Assembly (NCBI RefSeq): GCF_000836725.1
Contig: NZ_JXTH01000008.1
Location: 1 to 63,462, forward strand
Reading direction: 5' to 3'
DNA from: Anoxybacillus thermarum
GTDB lineage: Bacteria; Bacillota; Bacilli; Bacillales; Anoxybacillaceae
Length of the DNA stretch: 63,462 nucleotides
In this document: positions 45,958 to 56,069 of the stretch, in pieces
Numbering within the stretch: the stretch's first letter is position 1
How the letters are laid out: every line of letters starts with the position of its first letter
Made by a program: the position numbers and the translations under genes
Notes under the pieces: model-generated
Told to the model about the DNA's origin: nothing
What the model saw: only the letters and a program-made list of their open reading frames with translations
Database searches by the model: none

Positions 45958-47544
45958 TTATTCCTCAGCAAGCCATGTTCTTAACAATTTTGCAAATTCT
46001 TCCGGTTTTTCTTTTGCGAGCTTTTCAAGCTGCTTCCGTCGCAATGTAGCCTCCGTTTCTACTTCTTCGTTTACATCTGGAATTTGTACTGCCACTTGCT
46101 CTTCTTGCAATGGTCGTTCGTCCATTTCTTCTTTTTTCCGTTTGCGCAACCATAAAAAGACGATCAAAGCAAGTAACAACACGATTGCCACGCCACCAGC
46201 AATATATGCCCATGTCGGAATGGCTGATGTTTGCTCGTCAAACTGCACTTTTCCGTTGAACGGTTGTACAGAAACGACGACGCGGTTTTGTAAATCGGTG
46301 TCTGTCCATTGTCCAGCCACATCTTTATCAACCGATGTACGCACGATCGTCCCTAAAATTTTTGTAATGTCATCCACCGTTTGAGCCGGAAGTGAGTTCG
46401 GATCGTTTGGTGTTGGCGGCTCAACCATCACTTGAATGCCTAAATCTTTTATTTTATAAGGACTTGCTACAATTTCTCTTTTTATTCTATTAACCTCGTT
46501 ATTAATTGTTTCTTCAATTCGCTCATAATCCCCATTTGTCTCGCCGTTGGCACCTTCATATCCTGGTACAGCGTTTTCTCCCGTTCCTACCGTACCACCT
46601 GCTTGAGCTCCTTTTCCAGAAAATGTTTCAGTAATGCGCTGCACGCTCACTGCGATGCCTTCCATATTTTCTTTATCGACTGGCTCAACAAGTTCTTCTT
46701 GACGGTTTTCTTGCGTAAAATCCACGTCTGCTGTAACGGAAACAACAACTTTATCTTGTCCGATCATCGTTCCTAACATTTGTTGGACGCGGCGTTGAAT
46801 GTCGCGCTCAATTTGTTGTTTCACTTCGTATTGTTCAGCAAACGTTTTGCCTGACGAAAAATTTTCTTCATTTTTTAAATCAAAGTACTCAAAATATTGA
46901 TTCATAATGACGATATTTTCAGTAGGGAGATTCGGCACGCTTTTGGAAACAAGGTGATATAGCGATTTAATTTGCTGTTCATTAAACTTATATCCTGCCT
47001 TCGTTTTCAAAACGATGGACGCAGATGCCTCTTCCTGTTGGTCACCAACAAAGATGGTCGGCTGGGGTAGATTAATCATCACCTTTGCATCTTCTACCCC
47101 GTCGATACTTTTTATTAAATTAGCGAGCTCTGTTTGCATCGCCTCAATTTTCAACACGTTAAATTCATTATCCGTCATCCCGAAACCGGAGTTTTTTCCG
47201 AAAAAAGAGTAATCAATACTTCCGCTATCCGGAATGCCTTCTGCAGCTAGTTCAACTTTTAATGTGTTAACAAGCTGTTCAGGCACTAAAATCGTCGTGC
47301 CGTTATCGGCAACCTGCGACTCAATACCGCGCTGATCAAGCGTCGCTTTAATTTGTCCTGCTTCTTGCGCCGATAAATTGCTATAGAGAGGAACAAAGTT
47401 CGTTCGCGTCGCAAAAAAAGCAGTAAGCGCAACGGTGACGACTACTAGCCCGACAAGCCCTAGGGCCATCGCTTTTTGCTGCTTTGTTCTCCCGCTCCAA
47501 AACAATTTCAATCGTTCTATCGCTTGTTTTAATTGCTCGCTCAT
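45958..47544 (-). CDS. fliF: Flagellar MS-ring protein FliF
   Basis: Forms the membrane ring on which the motor is built. Two membrane helices (about 25-45 and 438-460) flank an outer part with ring-building motifs (NFVPLYSNLSAQEAGQIKATLDQRGI and KVMINLPQPTIFVGDQQEEASASIVLKTKAG). The cytoplasmic C-terminus (RRKQLEKLAKEKPEEFAKLLRTWLAEE) is the FliG-binding tail. Length 528. It follows fliE by 29 bases. Confidence 0.97.
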   Translation of the reverse strand: MSEQLKQAIERLKLFWSGRTKQQKAMALGLVGLVVVTVALTAFFATRTNFVPLYSNLSAQEAGQIKATLDQRGIESQVADNGTTILVPEQLVNTLKVELAAEGIPDSGSIDYSFFGKNSGFGMTDNEFNVLKIEAMQTELANLIKSIDGVEDAKVMINLPQPTIFVGDQQEEASASIVLKTKAGYKFNEQQIKSLYHLVSKSVPNLPTENIVIMNQYFEYFDLKNEENFSSGKTFAEQYEVKQQIERDIQRRVQQMLGTMIGQDKVVVSVTADVDFTQENRQEELVEPVDKENMEGIAVSVQRITETFSGKGAQAGGTVGTGENAVPGYEGANGETNGDYERIEETINNEVNRIKREIVASPYKIKDLGIQVMVEPPTPNDPNSLPAQTVDDITKILGTIVRTSVDKDVAGQWTDTDLQNRVVVSVQPFNGKVQFDEQTSAIPTWAYIAGGVAIVLLLALIVFLWLRKRKKEEMDERPLQEEQVAVQIPDVNEEVETEATLRRKQLEKLAKEKPEEFAKLLRTWLAEE

Positions 47545-47573
47545 ATGCTTCCTCCGCTATCTCTTGAGGTCCA

Positions 47574-47864
47574 TTATACTTGCATTCTCATCACTTCTTG
47601 ATATGCTTCAATGACTTTATTGCGTACTTCAATCGCTAATTGAAGCGACACGCTCGCTTTTTGCGAAGCGATCATCACGTTGTGTAAGTCAACGTTTTCT
47701 CCTTTTGCTAACTTTGTCGTGAGCAAATCAGATTCAATTTGCTGTTTATTTACTTCGTTTATCGCTTCTTTTAAAAATTGCGAAAATGCCCGTTGTGCTT
47801 CCGCAGGCTTTATCGCTTGCTGCTGTACAGCTGATGGTAATGTACGTTGAATGCGATCAATCAT
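47574..47864 (-). CDS. fliE: Flagellar rod-MS ring junction protein FliE
   Basis: First exported rod component, links FliF to the rod. The 96 residues end in the conserved block HNVMIASQKASVSLQLAIEVRNKVIEAYQEVMRMQV. Cytoplasmic until exported; no Sec signal. It follows flgC by 11 bases and keeps the flgB-flgC-fliE order common to Bacillota. Confidence 0.96.
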   Translation of the reverse strand: MIDRIQRTLPSAVQQQAIKPAEAQRAFSQFLKEAINEVNKQQIESDLLTTKLAKGENVDLHNVMIASQKASVSLQLAIEVRNKVIEAYQEVMRMQV

Positions 47865-47875
47865 CGTTTATCCCC

Positions 47876-48313
47876 CTATTTCCCGATTTCTAGCGCCTTC
47901 ATTAACATCCCTTTCGTTGCGTTTAACACCGTCACATTCGCCTCATACGAGCGCGTAGCGCTCATTAAATCAACCATTTCTTTTAACGGATCAACGTTTG
48001 GCAACTGCACATATCCGTTCTCATCTGCATCGGGATGAGATGGATCATATACAAGTTTAAATGGGGTTTGATCTTCGACAATTTTCGTCACTTTCACCCC
48101 ACCTGTTGATCGCTCGTTCATCGCTTGATTCAAAAAAGAAGAAAACGACTCGTTCGGTTGCATGACAACCATTTTCCGGCGATACGGCTGCCACTTTCCA
48201 TCGACCATTTTGGCGCGAGTCGTATCGACGTTTGCCATATTTGCTGAAATGACATCCATACGCAACCGCTGAGCGGTTAACGCAGAGGCGGACACATTGA
48301 AACTTTGAAACAT
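47876..48313 (-). CDS. flgC: Flagellar basal-body rod protein FlgC
   Basis: Proximal rod protein exported by the flagellar system. N-terminus SFNVSASALTAQRLRMDVISANMANVDTTRA and C-terminus NVDPLKEMVDLMSATRSYEANVTVLNATKGMLMKALEIGK are the paired heptad regions typical of axial proteins. Length 145. It starts three bases after the flgB stop. Confidence 0.97.
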   Translation of the reverse strand: MFQSFNVSASALTAQRLRMDVISANMANVDTTRAKMVDGKWQPYRRKMVVMQPNESFSSFLNQAMNERSTGGVKVTKIVEDQTPFKLVYDPSHPDADENGYVQLPNVDPLKEMVDLMSATRSYEANVTVLNATKGMLMKALEIGK

Positions 48314-48316
48314 GTA

Positions 48317-48697
48317 TTATTTTCCTCCCTTAATGACCGTTTTTAAGGAGTTAAACTTTCCGTTTAAACGTTCAACTAACGCGTTGTAGTAAATTTGGTT
48401 TTGCGCTAAATCCGACATTTCTTTATCGAGATCGACATTATTCTTATTATGATTGTAAACGAGATCATTTTTAGTTGTCACGAAAAATTTGTTTGTACTT
48501 CCTTTAAACTCAAAGTGACGAGGATCGGTACGATACGCTTGCAACGCTTGCTGAAATTCCGTACGAAACTGAACATCTTTCGCTTGAAAATTTGGTGTAT
48601 CGACATTCGCAATATTGTTTGCGATTACTTTTTGCTTTAACGATGAATAATTTAATCCTTGTTCTAATATTTGGAATGTATTTGAAAACAATTTCAC
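48317..48697 (-). CDS. flgB: Flagellar basal-body rod protein FlgB
   Basis: First gene of the fla/che operon; proximal rod protein. The N-terminus has LKQKVIANNIANVDTPNFQAKDVQF, the rod family signature; the C-terminus is DLDKEMSDLAQNQIYYNALVERLNGKF. Length 126. It starts with GTG at 48697, eight bases after AAGGAGG; a nearer ATG runs into a stop after one codon. Confidence 0.97.
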   Translation of the reverse strand: MKLFSNTFQILEQGLNYSSLKQKVIANNIANVDTPNFQAKDVQFRTEFQQALQAYRTDPRHFEFKGSTNKFFVTTKNDLVYNHNKNNVDLDKEMSDLAQNQIYYNALVERLNGKFNSLKTVIKGGK

Positions 48698-48766
48698 GGC
48701 ATATTCCTCCTTGTAAAGACACCGTTCGACAATACACCTCTATTGTAAAAAATTATTTATGTTATG

Positions 48767-48795
48767 TATATAGGGAACATTGGACTATTTTTCAC
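48767..48795 (-). promoter_or_regulatory. Candidate fla/che promoter (weak)
   Basis: On the minus strand GTGAAA (48795-48790) and TATATA (48772-48767) lie 17 bases apart, four of six matches each. Nothing better is visible in the 112 bases between the codY terminator and flgB. In B. subtilis this operon has SigA and SigD promoters; I see no good SigD match here. Confidence 0.35.
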
Positions 48796-48810
48796 ATACT
48801 TTAACAAAAG

Positions 48811-48835
48811 AGGCATCTTCACGAGAAAGATGCCT
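48811..48835. terminator. Two-way terminator between codY and the fla/che operon
   Basis: AGGCATCTT (48811-48819) pairs with AAGATGCCT (48827-48835). On the minus strand CTTTTGTT follows, and on the plus strand TTTTTGTTTT follows, so it can stop transcription from either side. It lies seven bases behind the codY stop. Confidence 0.85.
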
Positions 48836-48842
48836 TTTTGTT

Positions 48843-49622
48843 TTAATGATGTTTTAACTTCTCGAGTTCCGTTAAAAACTTATCGTTTAATACTTTAATG
48901 TACGTTCCTTTCATTCCGAGCGAGCGGGATTCGATGACTCCAGCGCTTTCTAGTTTACGAAGCGCGTTGACAATGACTGAACGCGTAATGCCGACACGAT
49001 CAGCAATTTTACTTGCAACGAGCAAGCCTTCTGTCCCATCTAATTCTTCAAAAATATGCTCAATTGCTTCTAATTCACTATATGAAAGAGAGCTGATCGC
49101 CATTTGCACAACTGCCTTGCTGCGCGCTTCTTCTTCAATTTCTTCCGCTTTTTCACGCAAAATTTCCATTCCAACAACTGTCGCTCCGTATTCAGCCAAA
49201 ATTAAATCATCATCGTGGAACTCTTTATCTAATCGAGATAAAATGAGCGTTCCAAGGCGTTCCCCGCCACCGATAATCGGCACGATCGTCGTTAAGCCAT
49301 TTTTAAATAAGTCTTTATTTTCAATTGGAAATGCCGTATACTCGCTATTAATATCAAGGTTTGGCGATGTTTCTGTAATATGAAATAAGTTTTTCGTATA
49401 CTCTTCTGGGAATTGACGATCCGCTAACATTTTTTTCATTCGTTCATTTTCAATCGTTTGTTTAATCGCAAAGCCGAGCAACTTTCCGCGACGGCTCACA
49501 ACGAAAATGTTTGCTTCAATGACTTCGCAAAGCGTTTCTGCCATCTCTTTAAAGTTTACAGGCTTTCCGGCCGCATTTTGCAGCATTGCATTAATTTTTC
49601 TCGTTTTTTCAAGTAAGTTCAT
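48843..49622 (-). CDS. codY: Global regulator CodY
   Basis: Represses nitrogen, amino-acid and often motility genes when branched-chain amino acids and GTP are plentiful. The 259 residues comprise an N-terminal GAF domain (about 1-150) that binds Ile/Val and a C-terminal winged helix ([40 protein letters not shown], about 202-241). It ends the xerC-hslV-hslU-codY run and lies just before the fla/che operon, which CodY represses in B. subtilis. Confidence 0.97.
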   Translation of the reverse strand: MNLLEKTRKINAMLQNAAGKPVNFKEMAETLCEVIEANIFVVSRRGKLLGFAIKQTIENERMKKMLADRQFPEEYTKNLFHITETSPNLDINSEYTAFPIENKDLFKNGLTTIVPIIGGGERLGTLILSRLDKEFHDDDLILAEYGATVVGMEILREKAEEIEEEARSKAVVQMAISSLSYSELEAIEHIFEELDGTEGLLVASKIADRVGITRSVIVNALRKLESAGVIESRSLGMKGTYIKVLNDKFLTELEKLKHH

Positions 49623-49634
49623 ATCGCATCCTCC

Positions 49635-51017
49635 TTATAAAATAAACTGACTTAAATCTTTATTTCTTACAATGTTCCCTAGTTTTTGTTCCACATATTG
49701 TGGAGTAATCACGACCTTTTCAAGATGTACGTCTGGTGCTTCATACAATAAGTCTTCTAACAATTTTTCCATAATTGTATGAAGGCGGCGTGCGCCGATG
49801 TTATCTGTTTGTTGATTCACTTCAAAAGCGACTTCTGCGATTTTACGAATAGCATCGTCAGAAAATTCAAGTTGTATACCCTCTGTAGCAAGTAAAGCGA
49901 TATACTGTTTTAACAGCGCATTGTTCGGTTCAACTAATATTTTTACAAAATCATCTACTGTGAGTTTCGTTAATTCAACGCGAATCGGAAAACGCCCTTG
50001 CAATTCTGGAATTAAGTCGGACGGTTTCGCCATATGAAACGCCCCAGCAGCAATAAATAAAATATAGTCGGTTTTTACCGGTCCGTATTTCGTCATGACA
50101 GTTGACCCTTCCACAATCGGCAAAATGTCGCGTTGCACCCCTTCACGCGAAACGTCAGCTGATGAACCAGCCTGCCCTTTTCGAGCAATTTTATCAATTT
50201 CATCAATAAAAATGATGCCTGATTGCTCTGCGAGTCGAATCGCTTCTTGCGTTACTTCGTCCATATCGATCAACTTTTGCGCTTCTTCGTTGGCAAGCAC
50301 GTGGCGCGCTTCTTTTACTTTTAATTTTCGTTTTTTTCTCTTTTTCGGCATAAAGCTACTTAACATATCTTGCATATTGACGCCCATTTGCTCCAAACCA
50401 GCGCCTTGAAATAAGTCAAACATGGACGGTTGCTGTTCTTCGATTTCGACCGTCACTACTTCGTTTTCTAACTGTCCATTTGCCAATTGCCATGCAACTT
50501 GTCTTCGTCTTTCAGCAAGTTGTTGATCGTCGCTTCCATTTGTCGTTTGTTGTTCTACTGCACCGCCGAACAAAAGTTCAAATGGATTTTTCATCGGTTG
50601 TTTTGTTTTCCCTGGTACAAGCAGTTCAACAAGCCGTTTGTTCGCCAATTGTTCCGCTTGTTCTTTTACCTCGTTCATTTTTTTCTCTTTCACGATGCGC
50701 ACAGACGTCTCAACGAGATCACGCACCATCGACTCTACGTCGCGACCGACATAACCGACTTCCGTAAATTTCGTTGCCTCTACTTTTACGAATGGAGCGC
50801 CAACAAGTTTCGCTAATCGCCGTGCAATTTCTGTTTTTCCAACACCCGTTGGTCCAATCATTAAAATGTTTTTCGGCACGACTTCATCGCGCAATTTTTC
50901 ATCTAATAAACTGCGGCGATAACGATTTCTTAATGCAATCGCTACCGCTTTTTTCGCTTCATGCTGACCGACGATAAATTGATCAAGCTTTTCAACAATT
51001 TGTTTTGGCGTCAACAT
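49635..51017 (-). CDS. hslU: HslU (ClpY) ATPase of the HslVU protease
   Basis: AAA+ unfoldase that feeds proteins to HslV. Walker A GPTGVGKT (about 55-62), the pore loop [10 protein letters not shown], an I domain (about 110-240) including a Lys/Arg stretch [17 protein letters not shown], Walker [12 protein letters not shown], sensor residues near [10 protein letters not shown], and the C-terminal peptide DLSQFIL that docks into HslV. The frame extends to 51044 inside hslV, but AGGAGGG before ATG 51017 sets the start; 460 residues. Confidence 0.97.
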   Translation of the reverse strand: MLTPKQIVEKLDQFIVGQHEAKKAVAIALRNRYRRSLLDEKLRDEVVPKNILMIGPTGVGKTEIARRLAKLVGAPFVKVEATKFTEVGYVGRDVESMVRDLVETSVRIVKEKKMNEVKEQAEQLANKRLVELLVPGKTKQPMKNPFELLFGGAVEQQTTNGSDDQQLAERRRQVAWQLANGQLENEVVTVEIEEQQPSMFDLFQGAGLEQMGVNMQDMLSSFMPKKRKKRKLKVKEARHVLANEEAQKLIDMDEVTQEAIRLAEQSGIIFIDEIDKIARKGQAGSSADVSREGVQRDILPIVEGSTVMTKYGPVKTDYILFIAAGAFHMAKPSDLIPELQGRFPIRVELTKLTVDDFVKILVEPNNALLKQYIALLATEGIQLEFSDDAIRKIAEVAFEVNQQTDNIGARRLHTIMEKLLEDLLYEAPDVHLEKVVITPQYVEQKLGNIVRNKDLSQFIL

Positions 51018-51030
51018 GCCGTTCCCTCCT

Positions 51031-51573
51031 CTACAGCTCTTCAACGATAATGGAATCGTTTGTGTACACGCAAATATCGCTCGCTACTTTTAATGCCGCT
51101 TCCGCAATTTGCTTCGCTGTGAAATGTTCACCTGCATACGTCTTCAATGCCCGACCAGCTGCTAACGCATAGTTACCACCGGAGCCAATCGCTAACATGT
51201 CATCATCCGGTTCAATGACTTCGCCTGTTCCAGAAATGAGCAAGAGATGCGTTTCATCCATGACAATTAACATCGCTTCTAATCGGCGCAACACTTTATC
51301 GCTCCGCCATTCTTTTGCTAGCTCAACCGCCGCCCGTTGTAAATTTCCGTTATATTCTTCTAACTTTCCTTCAAACATCTCAAATAGCGTAAACGCATCA
51401 GCTACCGCCCCTGCAAAACCAGCTAACACTTTGCCGTGAAAAAGTTTACGAATTTTCCGCGCTGTATGTTTCATTACTACGGCATTGCCGAACGTCACTT
51501 GGCCATCGCCCGCCATCGCTCCTTTTCCTTGATGGCGAATCGCAAAAATCGTCGTCGCATGAAATTGACTCAT
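51031..51573 (-). CDS. hslV: HslV (ClpQ/CodW) protease subunit with extended N-terminus
   Basis: Proteasome-like peptidase working with HslU. The 180 residues contain the core [40 protein letters not shown] and [25 protein letters not shown]. In most bacteria the mature enzyme begins with Thr (TTI...); here five extra residues precede it (MSQFHATTI), so after Met removal Ser2 would be the terminal nucleophile, as reported for B. subtilis. The hslU ribosome site overlaps its stop. Confidence 0.95.
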   Translation of the reverse strand: MSQFHATTIFAIRHQGKGAMAGDGQVTFGNAVVMKHTARKIRKLFHGKVLAGFAGAVADAFTLFEMFEGKLEEYNGNLQRAAVELAKEWRSDKVLRRLEAMLIVMDETHLLLISGTGEVIEPDDDMLAIGSGGNYALAAGRALKTYAGEHFTAKQIAEAALKVASDICVYTNDSIIVEEL

Positions 51574-51588
51574 AACCCATCCTCCTTT

Positions 51589-52491
51589 TTATGCACGCGG
51601 GTGAGAATGTAAATAAACGTGGCGCAAATGATCTTTCGTTACATGTGTATACACTTGTGTTGACGAAAGATGCGCATGGCCTAACAATTCTTGCACAGAA
51701 CGTAAATCAGCACCTTCATTTAATAAATGCGTCGCAAACGTATGACGAAACACATGGGGACTAACTTTCAAAGAAAGGGCAGCTTGTTCAACGATGTCGT
51801 TTAAAATGTGACGTACCCCTCTTGGCGTTAATGCTCCACCACGCGCATTTAAAAAAAGCACATCCGTCGGCGCTTTCGCCTTGCTTACAAGTTGCTGACG
51901 TCCGTCTTGTATATATCGTTCAAGCGCTTCTTTTGCATACGTACCAAACGGGACATATCGTTGCTTATTTCCCTTTCCGTAAACTAAAATCGTACATACA
52001 GAGAAATCAATGTGCGATAAGCGAATGTTACAACATTCACTTACACGAACACCTGTTGCGTATAATAGTTCAATGATCGCTTGATTTCGTTGACCGATCG
52101 CTGTATTCAAATCATTGACAACAAACAACTGTTCTAATTCATCAGGATACAAAAAATGTGGAATTTTCTGTTCTTTTTTTGGCAACGATGCAAGCGCGAA
52201 CGGATTTTCAGAAACAATTTTCTCCCGCACTAAAAATTTATAAAAGCTGCGCATGCTCGACATTTTCCGGGCAATCGAACGGCTTGATTGTTGACGCTTA
52301 TGAAGCTCTGTTAAAAACAAGCGAACGTCGCCGTAAGACACTTCTTGCAACTGTTTGATTTGTTCACGCTCCATAAATTCAAAAAATTCGCCAATATCAT
52401 GCTTATAACACGCAATTGTATATTCTGAATAATTTTTTTCTATTTGTAAATATTCAATGAACAAATTTAACGTAAAATTCACATTCTCCAT
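51589..52491 (-). CDS. xerC: Tyrosine recombinase XerC (CodV)
   Basis: Resolves chromosome dimers at the dif site together with XerD. The 300 residues have the SAM-like N-domain (about 1-100) and the catalytic domain with Arg149 (ATGVRVSE), Lys174 (YGKGNKQR), His246 and Arg249 (PHVFRHTFATHLL), His272 (LLGHAHLSS) and the nucleophile Tyr281 (VYTHV). GAGGTG five bases before the ATG. A perfect 15-bp inverted repeat lies just upstream. Confidence 0.96.
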   Translation of the reverse strand: MENVNFTLNLFIEYLQIEKNYSEYTIACYKHDIGEFFEFMEREQIKQLQEVSYGDVRLFLTELHKRQQSSRSIARKMSSMRSFYKFLVREKIVSENPFALASLPKKEQKIPHFLYPDELEQLFVVNDLNTAIGQRNQAIIELLYATGVRVSECCNIRLSHIDFSVCTILVYGKGNKQRYVPFGTYAKEALERYIQDGRQQLVSKAKAPTDVLFLNARGGALTPRGVRHILNDIVEQAALSLKVSPHVFRHTFATHLLNEGADLRSVQELLGHAHLSSTQVYTHVTKDHLRHVYLHSHPRA

Positions 52492-52503
52492 TCGATCACC
52501 TCA

Positions 52504-52542
52504 CAAGAGCTACTAAATAGTAGCATAATTTAGTAGCTCTTG
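52504..52542. repeat. Perfect 15-bp inverted repeat between trmFO and xerC
   Basis: CAAGAGCTACTAAAT (52504-52518) and ATTTAGTAGCTCTTG (52528-52542) with a nine-base spacer. On the minus strand the xerC ribosome site TGAGGTG follows at once, with no U-run; on the plus strand CAACG follows. So it is not a normal terminator on either strand, though it could form a strong RNA stem or a DNA-binding site. Confidence 0.85.
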
Positions 52543-52551
52543 CAACGAATT

Positions 52552-53850
52552 TCACCATTTTTTTAAAAAATTCTGAATCGTTTCTAATGCCCGTTGCGCA
52601 TATCGTTCATTTTTTTTCTTTTTATCTTTCATTGGCTCGTCGAGCGGTGCAAATAAGCCGAAATTCGCATTCATCGGTTGAAAATGTTTCGGGTTCGCCG
52701 ATGTAATATAATGCGCCATGCTTCCGATGGCCGTTTCTTGTGGAAATACGACAAGTTCTTTTCCGAGCACATAGTGGGCAGCATTAATCCCCGCCACAAG
52801 TCCTGATGCTGCTGACTCAACATACCCTTCAACCCCGGTCATTTGTCCTGCAAAAAATAAATCTTCTCTTTCTTTATATTGATATGTCGGTTTTAATAAC
52901 TTCGGGGAATTAATAAACGTATTGCGGTGCATCACGCCGTATCGTACAATTTCTGCTTGCTCAAGCCCTGGGATCAAGCGAATGACTTCTTTTTGCGCAC
53001 CCCATTTTAAATGCGTTTGAAACCCGACAATATTGTACAACGTTCCTGCCGCATCGTCTTGACGAAGTTGGACGACGGCGAAAGGGCGTTTCCCTGTACG
53101 CGGGTCTTCTAAACCGACGGGCTTCATCGGACCAAATAGCAACGTCTTTTTGCCGCGCCGGGCCATCACTTCAATTGGCATACATCCTTCAAAATAAATT
53201 TCTTTTTCAAACTCCTTTAAAGGGACCGTTTCAGCAGAAATGAGCGCATCATAAAATCGGTCAAACTCTTCTTCTGTCATCGGGCAATTAATGTATGCTG
53301 CTTCCCCTTTGTCGTAGCGGGACTTTATATACACTTTTTCCATATCAATACTTTCTTTCTCAACAATCGGTGCAGCCGCATCGTAAAAATATAAATATTC
53401 TTCCCCTGTCAACGCTTGAAGCTGTTCCGAAAGCGGCTGCGATGTTAACGGACCTGTCGCAATAATCGTTGGGCCTGTTGGAATTGTTATTACTTCTTCA
53501 CGCACAACCGTCACATTCGGATGATTCGCTACCATGTCTGTAACTTTCGCTGCAAATTCGTGACGGTCGACAGCTAAAGCGCCACCAGCTGGCACGGAAC
53601 AAGAGTCCGCTGCTTTCATAATGACGGAATCTAAACGCCGCATTTCTTCTTTTAATACACCGACTGCATTCGTTAACGTATTTGCGCGAAGAGAGTTGCT
53701 GCATACGAGTTCTGCAAACTTGTCTGTATGATGCGCGGGAGTTTGTTTCACCGGGCGCATTTCATATAATTTGACGCGAATGCCGCGCTTCGCGAGTTGC
53801 CATGCCGCCTCACTTCCTGCCAATCCTGCTCCAATGACTGTTACTTCCAT
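52552..53850 (-). CDS. trmFO: TrmFO, folate-dependent tRNA U54 methyltransferase
   Basis: Makes 5-methyluridine at position 54 of tRNAs using methylene-tetrahydrofolate and FAD. N-terminal FAD-binding [31 protein letters not shown], then the [20 protein letters not shown] segment with a conserved cysteine, and [30 protein letters not shown]. Length 432 residues. GAGGAGGG seven bases before the ATG. It lies between topA and xerC, as gid does in B. subtilis. Confidence 0.96.
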   Translation of the reverse strand: MEVTVIGAGLAGSEAAWQLAKRGIRVKLYEMRPVKQTPAHHTDKFAELVCSNSLRANTLTNAVGVLKEEMRRLDSVIMKAADSCSVPAGGALAVDRHEFAAKVTDMVANHPNVTVVREEVITIPTGPTIIATGPLTSQPLSEQLQALTGEEYLYFYDAAAPIVEKESIDMEKVYIKSRYDKGEAAYINCPMTEEEFDRFYDALISAETVPLKEFEKEIYFEGCMPIEVMARRGKKTLLFGPMKPVGLEDPRTGKRPFAVVQLRQDDAAGTLYNIVGFQTHLKWGAQKEVIRLIPGLEQAEIVRYGVMHRNTFINSPKLLKPTYQYKEREDLFFAGQMTGVEGYVESAASGLVAGINAAHYVLGKELVVFPQETAIGSMAHYITSANPKHFQPMNANFGLFAPLDEPMKDKKKKNERYAQRALETIQNFLKKW

Positions 53851-53895
53851 CCATATTCCCTCCTCGATAAAATGGGTGAGGGTATTCGCCTCACC

Positions 53896-55968
53896 TTACT
53901 GTTGTTCGTTATATTCACATTGTGTACATTGAACGTGCACGGTCTTTTTCCCTTTTTTCTCAACGAGCATGCCCCCGCATTTTGGGCACGGTCGATTAAT
54001 TGGTTTATCCCATGAAACGAAATCGCACGTTGGAAAACGATCGCAACCATAAAACATGCGCTTCTTTTTGCTTTTTCGTTCGACGATGTTTCCTTCATGA
54101 CAGCGCGGACATGTCACACCGATATGTTTGACGATCGCTTTTGTATTGCGGCATTGTGGGAAATTCGAACAAGCGATAAACTTTCCGAAACGCCCCATTT
54201 TATATACCATTGGGCTTCCGCATACATCGCAATCGACATCGGCTGATTCGTCTGCTATTTCGACTTTTTCCATTTCAACTTCAGCCACTTTTAACCGTTT
54301 TTCAAACTCGCGATAAAATTCGTCAATGATGCGTACCCATTCGACTTTCCCTTCTTCGATGTCGTCTAAGTTTTTTTCCATTTTCGCTGTAAACTCGACG
54401 TCTAAAATTTCCGGGAAAAATTGCATCATTAAATCAAGGACAATTTCCCCAAGCTCTGTTGGAACAAATCGTTTGTTCTCAAGCGTCACATAATTGCGCT
54501 TTTGAATCGTATCGAGCGTCGGGGCATATGTCGATGGACGACCGATGCCGAGCTCTTCTAACGTCTTGACAAGGCGAGCTTCCGTATAACGCGGTGGCGG
54601 CTGTGTGAAATGTTGCTTTCCTTCAATATCTTTACTAAATACGCGCTCCCCTTCCACAAAGTCTGGCAATAATCGTTGCTGTTCATCTTTCGGATCGTCT
54701 GTTCCTTCCACATATACTTTCATAAAGCCTGGAAATTTGACGGTCGAGCCAGTCGCACGAAAGACGACTGAACCGTTTGAAAGCTCTACGGCGACCGTAT
54801 CGAGCAAAGCTGGGGCCATTTGACTGGCGATAAAGCGCTCCCAAATGAGTTTGTACAGCTGATATTGATCGCGTGTCACATGCGGTTTAATGGCACTCGG
54901 ATGACGCCAGACGGACGTTGGGCGAATTGCTTCGTGCGCATCTTGCGCGTTCGACTTTTGTTTTTCTTTTCTTTTTTCTGTCGCTACATATGATGTACCG
55001 AACGTCTGTTCAATATACTGAATCGCCTCTTGTTGAGCGCTCTCAGATACGCGCGTGGAGTCTGTACGCATATATGTAATTAAACCGACGGTTCCTTCGC
55101 TTCCCAGATCAATTCCTTCGTACAGCTGTTGTGCAACCATCATCGTCTTTTTCGTGCGAAAATTCAACTTCCGTGCAGCCTCTTGTTGCAATGACGATGT
55201 AATGAATGGTGCAACCGGATTGCGCTTTCGCTCTTTTTTCGTTACCGCTGTGACGACAAATTCATTGCCTTGCATATGGCTTAACACATGTTGTACATCT
55301 TGTTCTGTTTTTAAATCGAACGTTTCGTTGTCTAGACGATAAAATTGCGCTTCAAATGTGTCATTGCCTTTGACAAACGTCCCTTGAATCGTCCAATATT
55401 CTTCTGGTTGAAACGATTGAATTTCTTTTTCACGATCAATAATTAGGCGAAGCGCAACAGATTGCACACGCCCTGCGCTCAACCCTTTTTTTACTTTTTT
55501 CCAAAGCAACGGGCTAATGTTGTAGCCGACAAGGCGATCGAGCACGCGCCGCGCTTGTTGTGCATGAACTAAATGCATATTAATGGCGCGCGGTTGTTCA
55601 AACGACTGTTTAATCGCATCTTTTGTAATTTCGTTAAATACAACGCGACATGGGGAGTCGGTATTTAAATCAAGCAAATGTGCTAAATGCCAAGCGATCG
55701 CTTCCCCTTCGCGATCCGGGTCGGCGGCAAGAAATACTTTTTTTGCCTTTTTCGCTGCTGTTTTCAACTCTTTAATGACCGAACCTTTGCCGCGAATCGT
55801 AATATACTTCGGTTCATAATCGTTTTGTATATCAACGCCCATTTGACTTTTTGGCAAATCGCGCACATGCCCCATCGATGCTTTTACTTTATACTTTTTT
55901 CCTAAGTATCTTTCAATCGTTTTCGCCTTTGCTGGCGACTCTACAATGACTAAGTAGTCTGACATCAT
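53896..55968 (-). CDS. topA: DNA topoisomerase I
   Basis: Type IA enzyme that relaxes negative supercoils. Toprim domain at the start ([25 protein letters not shown], later [14 protein letters not shown]), the active-site tyrosine in [14 protein letters not shown] (near residue 300), and three C-terminal zinc ribbons (CDVCGSPM...[15 protein letters not shown]...CDRFPTC; CPKCGGM...CTQC). Length 690. Two tandem ATGs; the first is annotated. A promoter lies 45-75 bases upstream. Confidence 0.97.
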   Translation of the reverse strand: MMSDYLVIVESPAKAKTIERYLGKKYKVKASMGHVRDLPKSQMGVDIQNDYEPKYITIRGKGSVIKELKTAAKKAKKVFLAADPDREGEAIAWHLAHLLDLNTDSPCRVVFNEITKDAIKQSFEQPRAINMHLVHAQQARRVLDRLVGYNISPLLWKKVKKGLSAGRVQSVALRLIIDREKEIQSFQPEEYWTIQGTFVKGNDTFEAQFYRLDNETFDLKTEQDVQHVLSHMQGNEFVVTAVTKKERKRNPVAPFITSSLQQEAARKLNFRTKKTMMVAQQLYEGIDLGSEGTVGLITYMRTDSTRVSESAQQEAIQYIEQTFGTSYVATEKRKEKQKSNAQDAHEAIRPTSVWRHPSAIKPHVTRDQYQLYKLIWERFIASQMAPALLDTVAVELSNGSVVFRATGSTVKFPGFMKVYVEGTDDPKDEQQRLLPDFVEGERVFSKDIEGKQHFTQPPPRYTEARLVKTLEELGIGRPSTYAPTLDTIQKRNYVTLENKRFVPTELGEIVLDLMMQFFPEILDVEFTAKMEKNLDDIEEGKVEWVRIIDEFYREFEKRLKVAEVEMEKVEIADESADVDCDVCGSPMVYKMGRFGKFIACSNFPQCRNTKAIVKHIGVTCPRCHEGNIVERKSKKKRMFYGCDRFPTCDFVSWDKPINRPCPKCGGMLVEKKGKKTVHVQCTQCEYNEQQ

Positions 55969-56012
55969 TTTGTCCTCCCTTAAGAGGTAATTCGTAAAAT
56001 AAAATCTTCATT

Positions 56013-56042
56013 ATTATTAATGATGATTCGTTCATTTGTCAA
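56013..56042 (-). promoter_or_regulatory. SigA-type promoter of topA
   Basis: On the minus strand a perfect TTGACA (56042-56037) and AATAAT (56018-56013, five of six) are 18 bases apart, about 45 bases before the topA start and behind the dprA stop. Confidence 0.65.
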
Positions 56043-56069
56043 ACATCATTTTTCGATTTTTTCTTTCGC

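Noticed and set aside
48740-48760. CodY box before flgB (AATTTTTTACAATAG)
   Set aside because: Only 9 of 15 positions match the CodY consensus in a very AT-rich region; not better than chance.
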